From Lachnospiraceae bacterium (GTDB lineage: Bacteria; Bacillota; Clostridia; Lachnospirales; Lachnospiraceae), in NCBI GenBank assembly GCA_017527205.1, contig JAFXQK010000060.1, positions 62,001-126,000 of the forward strand: 64,000 nucleotides of DNA. The letters run 5' to 3'. The notes beneath the pieces were generated by a model that worked only from the letters and a program-made list of their open reading frames with translations, was not told the DNA's origin and did no database searches. Numbering within the stretch: the first letter of the stretch is position 1; each line of letters starts with the position of its first letter. The translations under genes were made by a program, and so were the position numbers. Below, one piece after another: positions 54,078 through 63,661 of the stretch.

Positions 54078-55145
54078 ATGGGTAAGCTTCCAGAGGGCAA
54101 ACAAAGAAATGCGAATATGGAATTGCTAAGGCTCTTGGCCATGATGATGGTGACCATGCTGCATGCGCTGGGGAAGGGCAACTGTCTGCAACCGATGAAC
54201 GGAAATATGTCTGTCAACGGATGGGTTGCGTGGGGGCTTGAGACCCTTTCCATCAGTGCAGTGAATGCCTTTATGTTATTGTCAGGCTATTTTATGATTC
54301 ATTCCAAATTTCGAATGAAGCGCCTGATAGAGCTTGTTTTGCAGACACTAGCTTATTCGCTGGTGCCATTGGGAATATATATATGCCTGGGTTTGCTTCC
54401 CAAAGAAGAGTTGACAATATATCATCTTCTGCAATACTGCCTTCCGATCCACATGGATGTCTTTTGGTTTATTACGGCATATATTGTTCTGTATCTGCTG
54501 TCGCCGCTGATCTGCGCAGGCGTGAATGCCTTGGAGGAGAAACAGCTGCGAACCGTCATCCTGTGCATGCTTATCTACGAATGTGTATTTAAGTCTTTTC
54601 TTCCAGTGAAATTGGTTACGGACACGGAGGGCTATCAGTTTCTGTGGTATTTGATCATGTTTTTGATCGGGGCATACTTTAGAAGATTTGGATTTCGGGT
54701 GTTGACGACCTCTGCCAGAGGATGGGCTGCTTATCTGGCTGGCTGTCTTTTGATCTATGCTGAAAACTTCGTGATCTATTGGATCCATGGCAGAACGGGC
54801 CGATTAAATGATCTTTTAATGTTTAGTTATCATTACAATCAGATCTTGGTTGTTCTTGCCTCCATTGGACTGTTTGCGGCTTTTTTACATGCAAAATCCA
54901 TTGAAGGTAAGGCTGCAAAGGTGATCTGTGCCATCTCGCCATATGCGCTGGGCGTATATCTTCTGCAGGAGAATTTACAGCTTCGTTATACTTGGCAGGG
55001 CTGGTTTGGCATTAGTGCAAACAGCCTGTCAGAACCTTTGCCTAGCTTTGTGTTACGCCTGTTTCTTGCCGTTATCTGCATGTTTGTGCTTGGAATTCTT
55101 GTCGATGCCATTAGGGCAGGGATTTTTAAGCTGTTTAAAATGTAA
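54078..55145 (+). CDS. Acyltransferase family 3 membrane protein
   Basis: 355 aa with about ten hydrophobic helices. The N-terminus has NANMELLRLLAMMMVTMLHA, in which the conserved His lies in the first helix, as in acyltransferase-3 proteins. Others: LSGYFMIHSKF and DVFWFITAYIVLYLLSPL. Such enzymes O-acetylate cell-wall polysaccharides or other surface glycans. ATG 54078 follows GGGGATGAAAG. Confidence 0.85.
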   Translation: MGKLPEGKQRNANMELLRLLAMMMVTMLHALGKGNCLQPMNGNMSVNGWVAWGLETLSISAVNAFMLLSGYFMIHSKFRMKRLIELVLQTLAYSLVPLGIYICLGLLPKEELTIYHLLQYCLPIHMDVFWFITAYIVLYLLSPLICAGVNALEEKQLRTVILCMLIYECVFKSFLPVKLVTDTEGYQFLWYLIMFLIGAYFRRFGFRVLTTSARGWAAYLAGCLLIYAENFVIYWIHGRTGRLNDLLMFSYHYNQILVVLASIGLFAAFLHAKSIEGKAAKVICAISPYALGVYLLQENLQLRYTWQGWFGISANSLSEPLPSFVLRLFLAVICMFVLGILVDAIRAGIFKLFKM

Positions 55146-55186
55146 TATGGTCTTATAGAGTTTTCTGCCAGAGAGGAGTGAGTCGC

Positions 55187-56077
55187 GTGAAAGAGAAAAC
55201 AATCATGGGAGTATCAAAAACCTGTTTTATTCTAGTAGTTGCGGCATGCATGCTTGGTATTTTTATCGGATCGTTTTTTGATTACAATATTAATGTTTTG
55301 CTGGCGCATAAGACTGAAGTTGGGGCTTTTTTTGCCACCTATGGTTCTTATTTTTCCTACTGCCTTTATCCGGCAGCGGGTATGTGTATCTTTAAGGGAC
55401 TTCGGAAGAAGGGTGACAGATACCGCATGCTCGCTTGGGTGATTTTGATCATCTCATATTTTATGGCAGTTTATTACAGCAATAACTATAACGGCTCCAA
55501 GGTAAGAGAACTGTTTGGTTATCATGCGGGAGAAACCACGGCGGCGTTATCCTTTGCCAGCTGGGCATTCTGGGTTGTTTTGTATGCATGGGTTCCCATT
55601 GTTTGCCACTATGTCTTTGATGACGTGAATTCGGATAAACTGATCATGACGGGGGCAGCCATTTTGGTGGCCGGCATTCTTTCCGATCATGTCAACCTTT
55701 GGTTAAAACAGGTGGCATCCAGACCCAGATATAAGTATTTAATTACGCTGGAGGATGCAAAATCCGAATTTAGAAGCTGGTGGCAGATGATCCCGAATCT
55801 GGCAGGTTCCAACGACAATTTTAAAAGCTGGCCAAGCGGCAATATGACTATTGCGAGCATGATGTTTTCCCTTCCGATGTTGGCGGATGTATTAAAGAAA
55901 CGTTCGTATCGTAAAAACATGATTTGTTTTGTGATTGCTTTGATCTTTGTCGTGATATATGGTTATAATAGGATCCATATGACGAACCATTTCCTTTCGG
56001 ACGTGTGCTTTGGAACGATTATCACCTATCTTATTTTTGTATTAATAAGTACTGCTTTCTTAAAGGCGGGAGAATGA
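55187..56077 (+). CDS. PAP2-superfamily membrane phosphatase
   Basis: 296 aa, six hydrophobic helices. PAP2 motifs: KQVASRPRYK (KxxxxxxRP type), FKSWPSGNMTIASM (PSGH-like, with Asn in place of His) and RIHMTNHFLSDVCFG (SRxxxxxHxxxD type). It may dephosphorylate lipid or polyprenyl phosphates. The PSGH to PSGN change is worth checking. GTG 55187 has GAGAGGAG at 8 nt and is preferred over GTG 55178. Confidence 0.83.
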   Translation: MKEKTIMGVSKTCFILVVAACMLGIFIGSFFDYNINVLLAHKTEVGAFFATYGSYFSYCLYPAAGMCIFKGLRKKGDRYRMLAWVILIISYFMAVYYSNNYNGSKVRELFGYHAGETTAALSFASWAFWVVLYAWVPIVCHYVFDDVNSDKLIMTGAAILVAGILSDHVNLWLKQVASRPRYKYLITLEDAKSEFRSWWQMIPNLAGSNDNFKSWPSGNMTIASMMFSLPMLADVLKKRSYRKNMICFVIALIFVVIYGYNRIHMTNHFLSDVCFGTIITYLIFVLISTAFLKAGE

Positions 56078-56128
56078 AACGCTGCTGATTGACGAGAACG
56101 ATTGGATGGTTATCTTAGGAAACAACTC

Positions 56129-56157
56129 TTGTAAAAAAAGTCTCATTATGATAAAAT
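56129..56157 (+). promoter_or_regulatory. Predicted sigma-A promoter of ychF
   Basis: TTGTAA (56129-56134), 17-bp spacer, TAAAAT (56152-56157). In the leader, GTATGGTTTT and AAAACCCATAC can pair just before the SD GGAAAGGAG. Confidence 0.65.
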
Positions 56158-56242
56158 GCTATCGTTGTGTTGAAACGGAAGGTATGGTTTTTATTACAAA
56201 GTAGAAAACAAAACCCATACATATGGGAAAGGAGTGACATAT

Positions 56243-57340
56243 ATGAAGCTGGGAATTTTGGGACTCCCCAACGTCGGCAAGAGTACCCTGTTTAACGCAT
56301 TGACAAAGGCTGGTGCAGAATCTGCGAACTATCCGTTCTGTACCATTGATCCCAACGTGGGAATCGTGCCCGTGCCGGATGAGAGATTAAAGCTGCTGGG
56401 AGACATGTATCAGTCAAAGAAGGTGACGCCTGCCGTGATCGAATTTGTTGACATTGCTGGCCTGGTAAAGGGCGCGTCCAAGGGTGAGGGTTTGGGTAAC
56501 CAATTCCTTGCAAACATTCGAGAGGTAGACGCCCTTGTTCATGTGGTGCGTTGCTTTGAGGATGATAACGTCATTCACGTGGATGGAAGCGTGGATCCCA
56601 TCCGAGACATTGAGACTATCAATCTGGAGCTGATTTTTGCAGACCTTGAGGTCCTTGAGAGAAGATTTTCAAAGGTGACAAAGGCTGCAAAGATGGACAA
56701 GACCCTTGCAAAGGAAGAGGCTCTTTTGATTCGTATTAAGGAGCATCTTGAGAGCGGTAAGATGGCGAAATCCATAGAGATTGAGGATGAAGACGAGCTG
56801 GCGCTGATTAAGGGATACAATCTTTTGACCTATAAGCCCGTGATCTATGCGGCAAACGTCTCCGAGGATGATTTGGCAGATGATGGAGAATCCAATGCCA
56901 TGGTACAGCGCGTGAAGGAATTCGCTGAGGCAGAGGGCAGCAAGGTATTCGCCATTTGTGCACAGATTGAGCAGGAGATTGCAGAGCTTGACGATGATGA
57001 AAAGGCAGAGTTTTTAAGTGAACTTGGCGTTAAGGAATCTGGTCTGGAAAAGCTGATCAAGGCAAGCTATTCTCTGTTGGGACTTATGAGTTTCTTGACG
57101 GCTGGCGAAGATGAAACCAGAGCCTGGACCATCAAGATTGGAACGAAGGCACCTCAGGCAGCCGGAAAGATCCACACGGACTTTGAACGCGGCTTCATCA
57201 AGGCAGAGGTTGTTAACTATAAGGATCTGTTGGAGCAGGGGTCTCTGGCCGCAGCCCGCGAGAAAGGACTTGTCGGCATGGAAGGCAAGGACTATGTCGT
57301 AAAAGACGGCGACGTGATCCTTTTCAGATTTAACGTGTAG
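56243..57340 (+). CDS. ychF: Redox-regulated ATPase YchF (OLA1 family)
   Basis: 365-aa Obg-related ATPase: Walker [13 protein letters not shown], switch [22 protein letters not shown], and the altered G4 NVSEDD that gives ATP preference. A helical arm (about 135-200) and C-terminal TGS domain ([18 protein letters not shown]). ATG 56243 is the family start; the frame from 56234 adds three residues. Followed by a CGCCGAAGGCG hairpin and, further on, a terminator. Confidence 0.96.
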   Translation: MKLGILGLPNVGKSTLFNALTKAGAESANYPFCTIDPNVGIVPVPDERLKLLGDMYQSKKVTPAVIEFVDIAGLVKGASKGEGLGNQFLANIREVDALVHVVRCFEDDNVIHVDGSVDPIRDIETINLELIFADLEVLERRFSKVTKAAKMDKTLAKEEALLIRIKEHLESGKMAKSIEIEDEDELALIKGYNLLTYKPVIYAANVSEDDLADDGESNAMVQRVKEFAEAEGSKVFAICAQIEQEIAELDDDEKAEFLSELGVKESGLEKLIKASYSLLGLMSFLTAGEDETRAWTIKIGTKAPQAAGKIHTDFERGFIKAEVVNYKDLLEQGSLAAAREKGLVGMEGKDYVVKDGDVILFRFNV

Positions 57341-57392
57341 CCGTCTAACAAAACCAAGCGACGCCGAAGGCGGCATTTGGTTTTGAGACGGC
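57340..57392 (+). repeat. Long hairpin element with CGCCGAAGGCG core (copy 2)
   Basis: GCCGTCT (57340-57346) pairs with AGACGGC (57386-57392), AAAACCAA with TTGGTTTT, and the tip is CGCC-GAA-GGCG. Same layout as copy 1 at 1213-1269 with different outer arms. It starts on the last base of the ychF stop codon. Confidence 0.7.
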
Positions 57393-57500
57393 GTCTTAAT
57401 AATTCTTAAGATTTCATAAAAATATTTTCAAAAAACTTAATTTCGATTACTTTACATATATGGTACTCTGAAAAACTGATCACCACTATATCTTGTACCT

Positions 57501-57533
57501 AAAGGCCCTGCGAATGCCGCAGGGCCTTTTTTT
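57501..57533 (+). terminator. Intrinsic terminator before the mraZ promoter
   Basis: AAAGGCCCTGCG pairs with CGCAGGGCCTTT, followed by TTTT. The 10-bp GC-rich stem with a T-run separates the ychF unit from the division cluster. Confidence 0.88.
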
Positions 57534-57569
57534 GTTGGATTTTTGGCATTTTTTGGCACATAAAAACAC

Positions 57570-57598
57570 TTGCAAATTCTTAAAAATTAGGGTAAAAT
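57570..57598 (+). promoter_or_regulatory. Predicted sigma-A promoter of the mraZ/dcw cluster
   Basis: TTGCAA (57570-57575), 17-bp spacer, TAAAAT (57593-57598). Start of transcription is expected near 57605, just at the first MraZ repeat. Confidence 0.72.
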
Positions 57599-57608
57599 CA
57601 TCTCGTAA

Positions 57609-57653
57609 GTGGAAAAAAGTGGTTGTTGGTGTTAGATTGTGGTAAGAATGGTC
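57609..57653 (+). promoter_or_regulatory. MraZ operator: phased GTGGN repeats
   Basis: GTGGA (57609), GTGGT (57619), GTGTT (57629), GTGGT (57639) and a looser TGGTC (57649) recur at exactly 10-bp intervals. MraZ is known to bind series of TGGGN-like repeats with 5-nt spacers upstream of its own gene; here the spacing is the same. Confidence 0.75.
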
Positions 57654-57726
57654 GAAAAAGCAAGAAAAAATCGGTGATTTTACGAAATACCGATAGCTCT
57701 CCAAGCGATGATGGGTGGTGATCAAG

Positions 57727-58164
57727 ATGTTCATGTGTGAATACAGCCATACGGTGGATGCAAAGGGCAGATTGATCGTACCTGCGAAGTTCCGAGAGGT
57801 TCTTGGAGATGCATTCGTGATTTGTAAGGGCCTGGATCATTGCTTGTACATCTACTCCAATGAAGATTGGGAAACCTTCGCGAAGCAGCTTTCCAGTTTG
57901 CCACTTACAAATAAGGCGGCCAGAGAATTTGTAAGATTCTTCCTTGCGGGTGCAAGCCCGGTAGAGGTAGACAAGCTGGGAAGAATTTTAGTACCGTCTA
58001 GTCTTCGAAGCTTTGCGGGACTCGATAAGGACGTGGTTTTGGCAGGCGTTGGACATCGAATTGAAGTATGGAGCAAAGAGAAATGGGAAGGCGAGTCTGG
58101 CGGAGATGACATGGATGAAATCGCAGAAACCATGGATCAGCTGGGGATCACCTTAACACAGTAA
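57727..58164 (+). CDS. mraZ: Transcriptional regulator MraZ
   Basis: DNA-binding protein made of two SpoVT/AbrB-like domains. It starts [24 protein letters not shown], the usual N-terminus, with the second copy in [15 protein letters not shown]. It binds the phased repeats upstream and regulates the division cluster. ATG 57727 matches the family start; GTG codons at 57715 and 57718 would add unconserved residues. 145 aa. Confidence 0.95.
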   Translation: MFMCEYSHTVDAKGRLIVPAKFREVLGDAFVICKGLDHCLYIYSNEDWETFAKQLSSLPLTNKAAREFVRFFLAGASPVEVDKLGRILVPSSLRSFAGLDKDVVLAGVGHRIEVWSKEKWEGESGGDDMDEIAETMDQLGITLTQ

Positions 58165-58198
58165 GCCAAGGAAGAAAATACAAAGGGGGAGCGAGGAA

Positions 58199-59140
58199 AT
58201 GGAAGAAGCGCAGTTCAATCATTATTCCGTACTGCTGGAAGAAACCATTGCTGAGCTCAAGATAAAACCCGATGGTATTTATCTGGATGGAACGCTCGGC
58301 GGCGGTGGACATGCCTATCAGGTTTGCAAACGATTGACGGATGGCCATTTCTATGGAATAGACCAAGATGAAGCGGCTATTTTGGCTGCAGGAGAGAGGC
58401 TAAAGGAATTTGGCGAAAAGGTGACGATCCTCCGCGATAATTACTGCAATGCCAAAGCACTTTTGGAAAGCAAGGGAGTGGAAAAGGTCAATGGAATCGT
58501 GCTTGACCTAGGGGTTTCCTCCTATCAGCTGGACACGGAGGAAAGAGGCTTTTCCTACAGGTACGACGCTCCGCTCGACATGAGAATGGATCAGAGACAA
58601 AGCCTGACGGCTAAGGACATTGTCAACGGATATTCCGAAAAGGAATTGTTTGCAATCATCAGGGATTACGGAGAGGATCCTTTTGCGAAGAACATAGCAA
58701 AGCATATTGTACAGGCAAGAACGATCAAACCGATTGAGACAACCTTTGAATTGAACGACATTATCAAGGCTTCCATTCCTGCAAAGATGAGGGCAAACGG
58801 ACATCCGTCCAAACAAACCTTCCAAGCGATCAGGATTGAATGTAATCGGGAATTGGACGTGCTGAAAAATGCATTGGATGATTTTATAGACATGCTGGCA
58901 CCCAAAGGAAGGCTGTGCATCATCACGTTCCATTCCTTGGAAGACCGAATCGTAAAAAATGCATTTCGAAGAAATGAAAATCCATGCACCTGCCCACCGG
59001 GATTCCCGGTTTGTACCTGCGGCAAGGTCAGCAAGGGAACGGTCATCACAAAGAAGCCAATCCTTCCCGGGGAGAAGGAACTTCAAGAAAATAATAGATC
59101 AAAAAGCGCGAAACTAAGGGTATTTGAAAAAATTGGGTAG
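58199..59140 (+). CDS. rsmH: 16S rRNA (cytosine-1402-N4)-methyltransferase RsmH
   Basis: 313 aa. Motifs: [23 protein letters not shown] (SAM site), [10 protein letters not shown], and [13 protein letters not shown], and [13 protein letters not shown], all standard for RsmH (MraW). The long C-terminal zinc-like [14 protein letters not shown] is normal for Clostridial members. ATG 58199 follows GGGGGAGCGAGG. Part of the dcw cluster. Confidence 0.96.
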   Translation: MEEAQFNHYSVLLEETIAELKIKPDGIYLDGTLGGGGHAYQVCKRLTDGHFYGIDQDEAAILAAGERLKEFGEKVTILRDNYCNAKALLESKGVEKVNGIVLDLGVSSYQLDTEERGFSYRYDAPLDMRMDQRQSLTAKDIVNGYSEKELFAIIRDYGEDPFAKNIAKHIVQARTIKPIETTFELNDIIKASIPAKMRANGHPSKQTFQAIRIECNRELDVLKNALDDFIDMLAPKGRLCIITFHSLEDRIVKNAFRRNENPCTCPPGFPVCTCGKVSKGTVITKKPILPGEKELQENNRSKSAKLRVFEKIG

Positions 59141-59163
59141 TAAAAACAGGGGGGTAACACGTT

Positions 59164-59628
59164 ATGGCAAGGGAAATGAGCAGAAATCATATGGCAAGAC
59201 GGCAATATGTTCATGGGAGCGCTGCACCTAAAATAGACATTCGCCGTGAGATGGAGGAGGGAAGACAGATCCATCGCGTAAGCCAGGCGACGAAAAAGAA
59301 CAGGGAGCACGTGCATTCCATGAGTCCAGCCTATGTTCTTGTATTATTGCTTTGCCTTTGCACGGCAATTTGTGTTATAATCTGGTATGTGAATTTGCAA
59401 TCTCAGGTAACCAGCAAGGTTTCTGTTGTGAATCAGCTCGAAGCAAAACTGAACAACATGAAGCAGGCGAATGACGAGGAAAATCTCAGAATTCAGAACA
59501 GTGTAGACCTTGAAGAAATCAAGAGAATTGCCATCGGAGAATTAGGCATGACCTACGCGCAGGAAGGACAGATTGTGTACTATTCCAGCGAAGGGACGGA
59601 TTACATGCGTAAAGTGGTGGAGGATTAG
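59164..59628 (+). CDS. ftsL: FtsL-like cell-division protein
   Basis: 154 aa bitopic protein: charged cytoplasmic N-terminus (about 1-55), one transmembrane helix (YVLVLLLCLCTAICVIIWYV) and an extracytoplasmic coiled coil (NQLEAKLNNMKQANDEENL). Sequence is weakly conserved in this family; position between rsmH and a PBP, and topology, identify it. ATG 59164 follows GGGGGGTAAC. Confidence 0.85.
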   Translation: MAREMSRNHMARRQYVHGSAAPKIDIRREMEEGRQIHRVSQATKKNREHVHSMSPAYVLVLLLCLCTAICVIIWYVNLQSQVTSKVSVVNQLEAKLNNMKQANDEENLRIQNSVDLEEIKRIAIGELGMTYAQEGQIVYYSSEGTDYMRKVVED

Positions 59629-59633
59629 GAAAG

Positions 59634-61772
59634 GTGCAGAAGCAAAAGCCACGAAAATTTAGCAAAACCAGTCAAAAAAAGGTCCTGGTACTATTCTTTT
59701 TAGTGCTAGCGGCCTTTATATTTCTTTTTGCGAGAATTGTTTGGCTGATTCAAAACAATGAAACGGAGTATCAGAAGCAGGTATTGTCCCAGAGATCCTA
59801 TGATTCCCGGACGCTGCCGGCGAGACGCGGGGACATTGTAGACTCCAAGGGCGTTAAGCTTGCAACCTGTGAAAAGGTTTACAATCTTGTCGTTGATGCC
59901 TCTGTCATGACAACAAAGGAAGGAAAGTACGTAGAACCCACGTTGACTGCTTTGGATCAATGCTTTCCACAGTTAGATACCAACGAGATTCGGTCATTTG
60001 TGAAACAAAATCCGGGAAATCAGTGGCACGTGGTTCTGAAAAAACTGACCTTTGATGAGATCAGTGAGTTCAAAGCCCTGCAGAGTGAAAACAAGGAAAT
60101 CAAGGGCATTTGGTTCGAAGAAGAATTCCGAAGAATCTATCCTGGCGGAAGCTTGGCGGCGGACGTTATCGGATTTACCAGAACGGACAACCACGGTTTG
60201 TATGGATTGGAGGAGTATTACAACAAGGAATTAAATGGCGTAGACGGCAGAACCTATGGCTATCTGGATGATGACCTGAATTTACAGAAAACCGTAAAGC
60301 CGGCAGTAGATGGATACACCATCCATAGTACTCTGGACGTTAACGTGCAATCCATTGTGGAAAAATATCTGAAAAAATTCAATGAGGAGCACAAGGACCA
60401 TTACCATCAGGGAAATGGCGCGGAGAATCTTGGATGCATCGTCATGGAGGTCAATACGGGAAACATTCTGGCGATGGCAAGCTATCCGACCTTTGACCTA
60501 AACAACACGAAGGACCTGAGCGCACTTTTAGGAAGCGTGCAGGTGGAACAGGTGGATAAGGAAAACGGATATTTCGAGATTAAGAAGACGGGTAAGTATA
60601 TCAATCAGGAGCTTCTCGACGAAATGACGGACGAGGAGATATTGACCAATTTGAATTATCTTTGGAAAAACTATTGCATCACGAGCTCTTACGAGCCGGG
60701 ATCCACGTTTAAACCGTTTACCGTGGCCGCTGCCCTGGAGACGGATTCCATTTCACCGGATTCCTATTATGAATGCCTGGGTTCCTGGCAGGTGGGCCCT
60801 CACAACATTCACTGCCATAACAGATATGGTGATGGCGTGATCAGTCTGAAGTCCGCAGTGGCGCAGTCCTGTAACGTTGCCATGATGAAGATTGCAACGA
60901 CCATGGGCGCAGAGAAATTTAGTAAGTTCCAGCAGGCCTTCAATTTTGGCTTAAAGACGAACATTGATCTTGCAGGCGAGGCGAGGACCGCTGATTTCCT
61001 GAGAAGCGCCGACGAGATGGATCCTTCGGATTTGGCAACCTACAGCTTTGGTCAGAACTTTAACGTGACAATGATTCAGCTGGCGACGGGATTCTGTTCC
61101 CTGATCAATGGCGGATACTATTATGAGCCGCACATGGTATCGAAGATTACGAATACCAGCGGTGTAACCGTAAAAAGCATTGAACCTCGCGTTCTTAAGC
61201 AAACCATTTCTGCTTCGACGTCTGCCCTGATTCGAGAGTATTGTCAGGCGGTAGTTACGGAGGGAACTGGTAAGGCGGCACGGCCTGCCGGCTATATGAT
61301 TGGAGGCAAGACGGGAACGGCACAGACCTATCCCCGAGACGGAAATGACTTCGTTGTATCCTTTATCGGATTTGCTCCGGTAGATGATCCGCAGATTCTG
61401 GTGTATGTTGTTGTGGACAGAGTCAATGAAGGCAAGCAGGACAACGTAGGCTACGCGAGAGAAATTGTCCGCAATATTTTCACGGAGGTTCTTCCCTATG
61501 AAAACATCTTTATGACGGAGGAACTGAGTGCGAAGGAGCAGAAGGAATTAGAGGATCGTAAGCTGGAGAACACCTTGCAATATGGTAAGGCGATGGAGAA
61601 TCCTGAGAGCACGGAAACACCGCAGGAGACGGAGCAGGAGAAGGATCCTGTGTGGAAGAGCTTTCCGATTGATCCTGCCACGGGATATCGCAAGGATCCT
61701 AATACGGGAGAACTTCTGGATCCGGATACGGGTGACCCGATTAACAGTACCATGAAAGTCATTGATTTCTAA
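59634..61772 (+). CDS. ftsI: Class B penicillin-binding protein (FtsI/PBP2-type)
   Basis: 712 aa: N-terminal membrane helix (VLVLFFLVLAAFIFLFARI), the dimerisation domain (RRGDIVDSKG) and a transpeptidase with SxxK (Ser357 in STFKPF), SCN (Ser412) and KTG (Lys559 in GGKTGTAQT). A low-complexity acidic tail (about 640-711, TPQETEQEKDP and repeated DPxTG-like units) replaces PASTA domains. It crosslinks septal peptidoglycan. GTG start, 5 bp after ftsL. Confidence 0.93.
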   Translation: MQKQKPRKFSKTSQKKVLVLFFLVLAAFIFLFARIVWLIQNNETEYQKQVLSQRSYDSRTLPARRGDIVDSKGVKLATCEKVYNLVVDASVMTTKEGKYVEPTLTALDQCFPQLDTNEIRSFVKQNPGNQWHVVLKKLTFDEISEFKALQSENKEIKGIWFEEEFRRIYPGGSLAADVIGFTRTDNHGLYGLEEYYNKELNGVDGRTYGYLDDDLNLQKTVKPAVDGYTIHSTLDVNVQSIVEKYLKKFNEEHKDHYHQGNGAENLGCIVMEVNTGNILAMASYPTFDLNNTKDLSALLGSVQVEQVDKENGYFEIKKTGKYINQELLDEMTDEEILTNLNYLWKNYCITSSYEPGSTFKPFTVAAALETDSISPDSYYECLGSWQVGPHNIHCHNRYGDGVISLKSAVAQSCNVAMMKIATTMGAEKFSKFQQAFNFGLKTNIDLAGEARTADFLRSADEMDPSDLATYSFGQNFNVTMIQLATGFCSLINGGYYYEPHMVSKITNTSGVTVKSIEPRVLKQTISASTSALIREYCQAVVTEGTGKAARPAGYMIGGKTGTAQTYPRDGNDFVVSFIGFAPVDDPQILVYVVVDRVNEGKQDNVGYAREIVRNIFTEVLPYENIFMTEELSAKEQKELEDRKLENTLQYGKAMENPESTETPQETEQEKDPVWKSFPIDPATGYRKDPNTGELLDPDTGDPINSTMKVIDF

Positions 61773-61793
61773 GAATATCCATAGTTAGGGCAT

Positions 61794-61842
61794 AACCTCA
61801 TAAAGACGGGAATACAGATAATTGATCCCCTTTTATGAGGTT
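61794..61842 (+). promoter_or_regulatory. Hairpin overlapping the start of the second PBP gene
   Basis: AACCTCATAAA (61794-61804) pairs with TTTATGAGGTT (61832-61842). The right arm contains GAGG, the only SD-like sequence for ATG 61847, and is followed by TTTTCC. It could act as a weak terminator or hide the ribosome-binding site. Confidence 0.5.
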
Positions 61843-61846
61843 TTCC

Positions 61847-63640
61847 ATGTCAGGACGGAAGGAAAAAGATCTTGATTTTTTACACAGTAGCCTGCGGTTT
61901 CATCACCGGAAGAAGATAACGATCACGGCATTTTTGTTGATTGGCGCTTGTATCTTTTTGATTGGCAGACTGACGCATTTTATGATTTTTTGTTCTGAGC
62001 ACTACGCGGAGGCGGCGAGAGAACTTCATGAGCGGGAGCGAACGATCAAGGCCGCCAGAGGAAGAATTCTGGATCGAGATGGCAATGTTCTTGCAGACAA
62101 TCGAACCGTTTGTACAATCTCCGTCATTTATCATCAGGTCAAGGATCGTGAGGAGGTCATTCGTGTTCTTTGCAGGGAGCTTGATCTGTCGGAGGAATAT
62201 GTCCGAAAGCGCGTGGAGAAACGATCCTCCATGGAGCGGATCAAAAGCAACGTGGATAAGAAAATCGGTGATCGCATTCGAGAGTATGACCTCCCTGGGG
62301 TCAAGGTGGATGAGGATTATAAACGGTATTATCCTTATGGAGAGCTGGCGAGCAAGGTCCTCGGATTTACCGGCGCGGACAATCAAGGGATTTTAGGCTT
62401 GGAAGTGAAGTATGAAGAATATCTTCAAGGAACTAAGGGACAGATCCTGACGATGACGGATGCCAAAGGCATTGAAGTGGAGCGAGAAGGGGAACGAAGA
62501 GTTGAACCAATTGCCGGCATGGATTTGGTGACCAGTCTGGACGTCAATATTCAGACCTATGCTACGCAGCTTGCAAAGCAGGCGTATCTGACCAAAGAAG
62601 CGCAAAGCGTTTCCATTATGGTAATGAACGTAAAAACCGGGGAATTGCTCAGTATGGTCAATTATCCCGAATTTGATTTGAATGATCCCTATGCGTTGGA
62701 TGATGGTAATACTGAGGCGCAAAACGGGGTTGTGATGCAGGAATTGCTAAATGCGAAATGGAGAAATGGCTGCATCAATGATACCTATGAGCCCGGATCG
62801 ACATTTAAAATCATCACTGCCGCGGCGGGACTGGAGGCTGGTGTCGTGACAACGGATAGCAGCTTTTATTGCCCGGGTTATGTTGTCGTTGATGACCGAA
62901 GAATTCGATGCCATAAGATCGCGGGACATGGAAGTCAGGATTTTGTCCATGCCGTCATGAATTCCTGCAATCCGGCCTTTGTAACGCTGGGACTTCGCAT
63001 AGGTGCGGAAAAGTATTATGAGTATTTTGAAAAATTCTGCTTAAAGAAAAAAACGGGAATTGACCTGCCGGGAGAGGCCGGAACGATCATGCATCCATTG
63101 GAACACATGGGAAACGTGGAGCTGGCAACCGTATCCTTTGGGCAATCCTTTCAGATCACGCCTCTGCAACTGTTATGCACGGCGGCCTCCATCGTAAATG
63201 GCGGGGTAAGGGTAACGCCACATTTTGGAATTAAGGCGATCAATTCCGCTACGGGTGAGGAAAGAGAATTTTCTTATCCTGTCACGGAAGGGATTGTCTC
63301 CCCGAAAACCAGTGAGACCATGCGATATATGTTGGAGAAGGTCGTCAGTGAGGGCGGGGGAAAGAACGGTCGGGTTGAGGGGTATCGCATTGGTGGCAAA
63401 ACGGCTACCAGCCAGACGCTTCCAAGGGGAAGCGGACAATATATATCGTCTTTTCTGGCCTTTGCACCCGCGAATGACCCACAGGTAATTGCCATTGCAA
63501 TCATCAATCGACCCAAGGGAGCCTACTATGGCGGGCAGATTGCGGCTCCAATCCTGCGACAGCTTTATGAAAATATACTTCCTTATTTAGGAATTATGCG
63601 TTATACTATTCAGGAGGGTGAATCACCCTTGTTGGATTGA
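61847..63640 (+). CDS. Class B penicillin-binding protein with KTA active-site motif (SpoVD-like position)
   Basis: 597 aa. N-terminal membrane helix (ITAFLLIGACIFLIGRL), dimerisation domain (ARGRILDRDGNVLAD) and transpeptidase with SxxK (Ser318 in STFKII), SCN (Ser373 in NSCNPAF), but KTA at 518-520 (GGKTATSQT) where KTG is nearly invariant. No PASTA domain. The gene order suggests an FtsI/SpoVD paralogue of the gene before it. ATG 61847 is preferred; 61835 is an alternative. Followed directly by murD. Confidence 0.9.
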   Translation: MSGRKEKDLDFLHSSLRFHHRKKITITAFLLIGACIFLIGRLTHFMIFCSEHYAEAARELHERERTIKAARGRILDRDGNVLADNRTVCTISVIYHQVKDREEVIRVLCRELDLSEEYVRKRVEKRSSMERIKSNVDKKIGDRIREYDLPGVKVDEDYKRYYPYGELASKVLGFTGADNQGILGLEVKYEEYLQGTKGQILTMTDAKGIEVEREGERRVEPIAGMDLVTSLDVNIQTYATQLAKQAYLTKEAQSVSIMVMNVKTGELLSMVNYPEFDLNDPYALDDGNTEAQNGVVMQELLNAKWRNGCINDTYEPGSTFKIITAAAGLEAGVVTTDSSFYCPGYVVVDDRRIRCHKIAGHGSQDFVHAVMNSCNPAFVTLGLRIGAEKYYEYFEKFCLKKKTGIDLPGEAGTIMHPLEHMGNVELATVSFGQSFQITPLQLLCTAASIVNGGVRVTPHFGIKAINSATGEEREFSYPVTEGIVSPKTSETMRYMLEKVVSEGGGKNGRVEGYRIGGKTATSQTLPRGSGQYISSFLAFAPANDPQVIAIAIINRPKGAYYGGQIAAPILRQLYENILPYLGIMRYTIQEGESPLLD

Positions 63641-63661
63641 AGTTTTGGAGGAACAAAGAAC

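Larger units (their letters stand above)
57393..57726 (+). other. Intergenic region ychF-mraZ
   Basis: A/T-rich stretch of 334 bp containing, in order, nothing recognised up to 57500, a terminator (57501-57533), the mraZ promoter (57570-57598) and the repeat operator (57609-57653). No small gene is supported. Confidence 0.6.
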
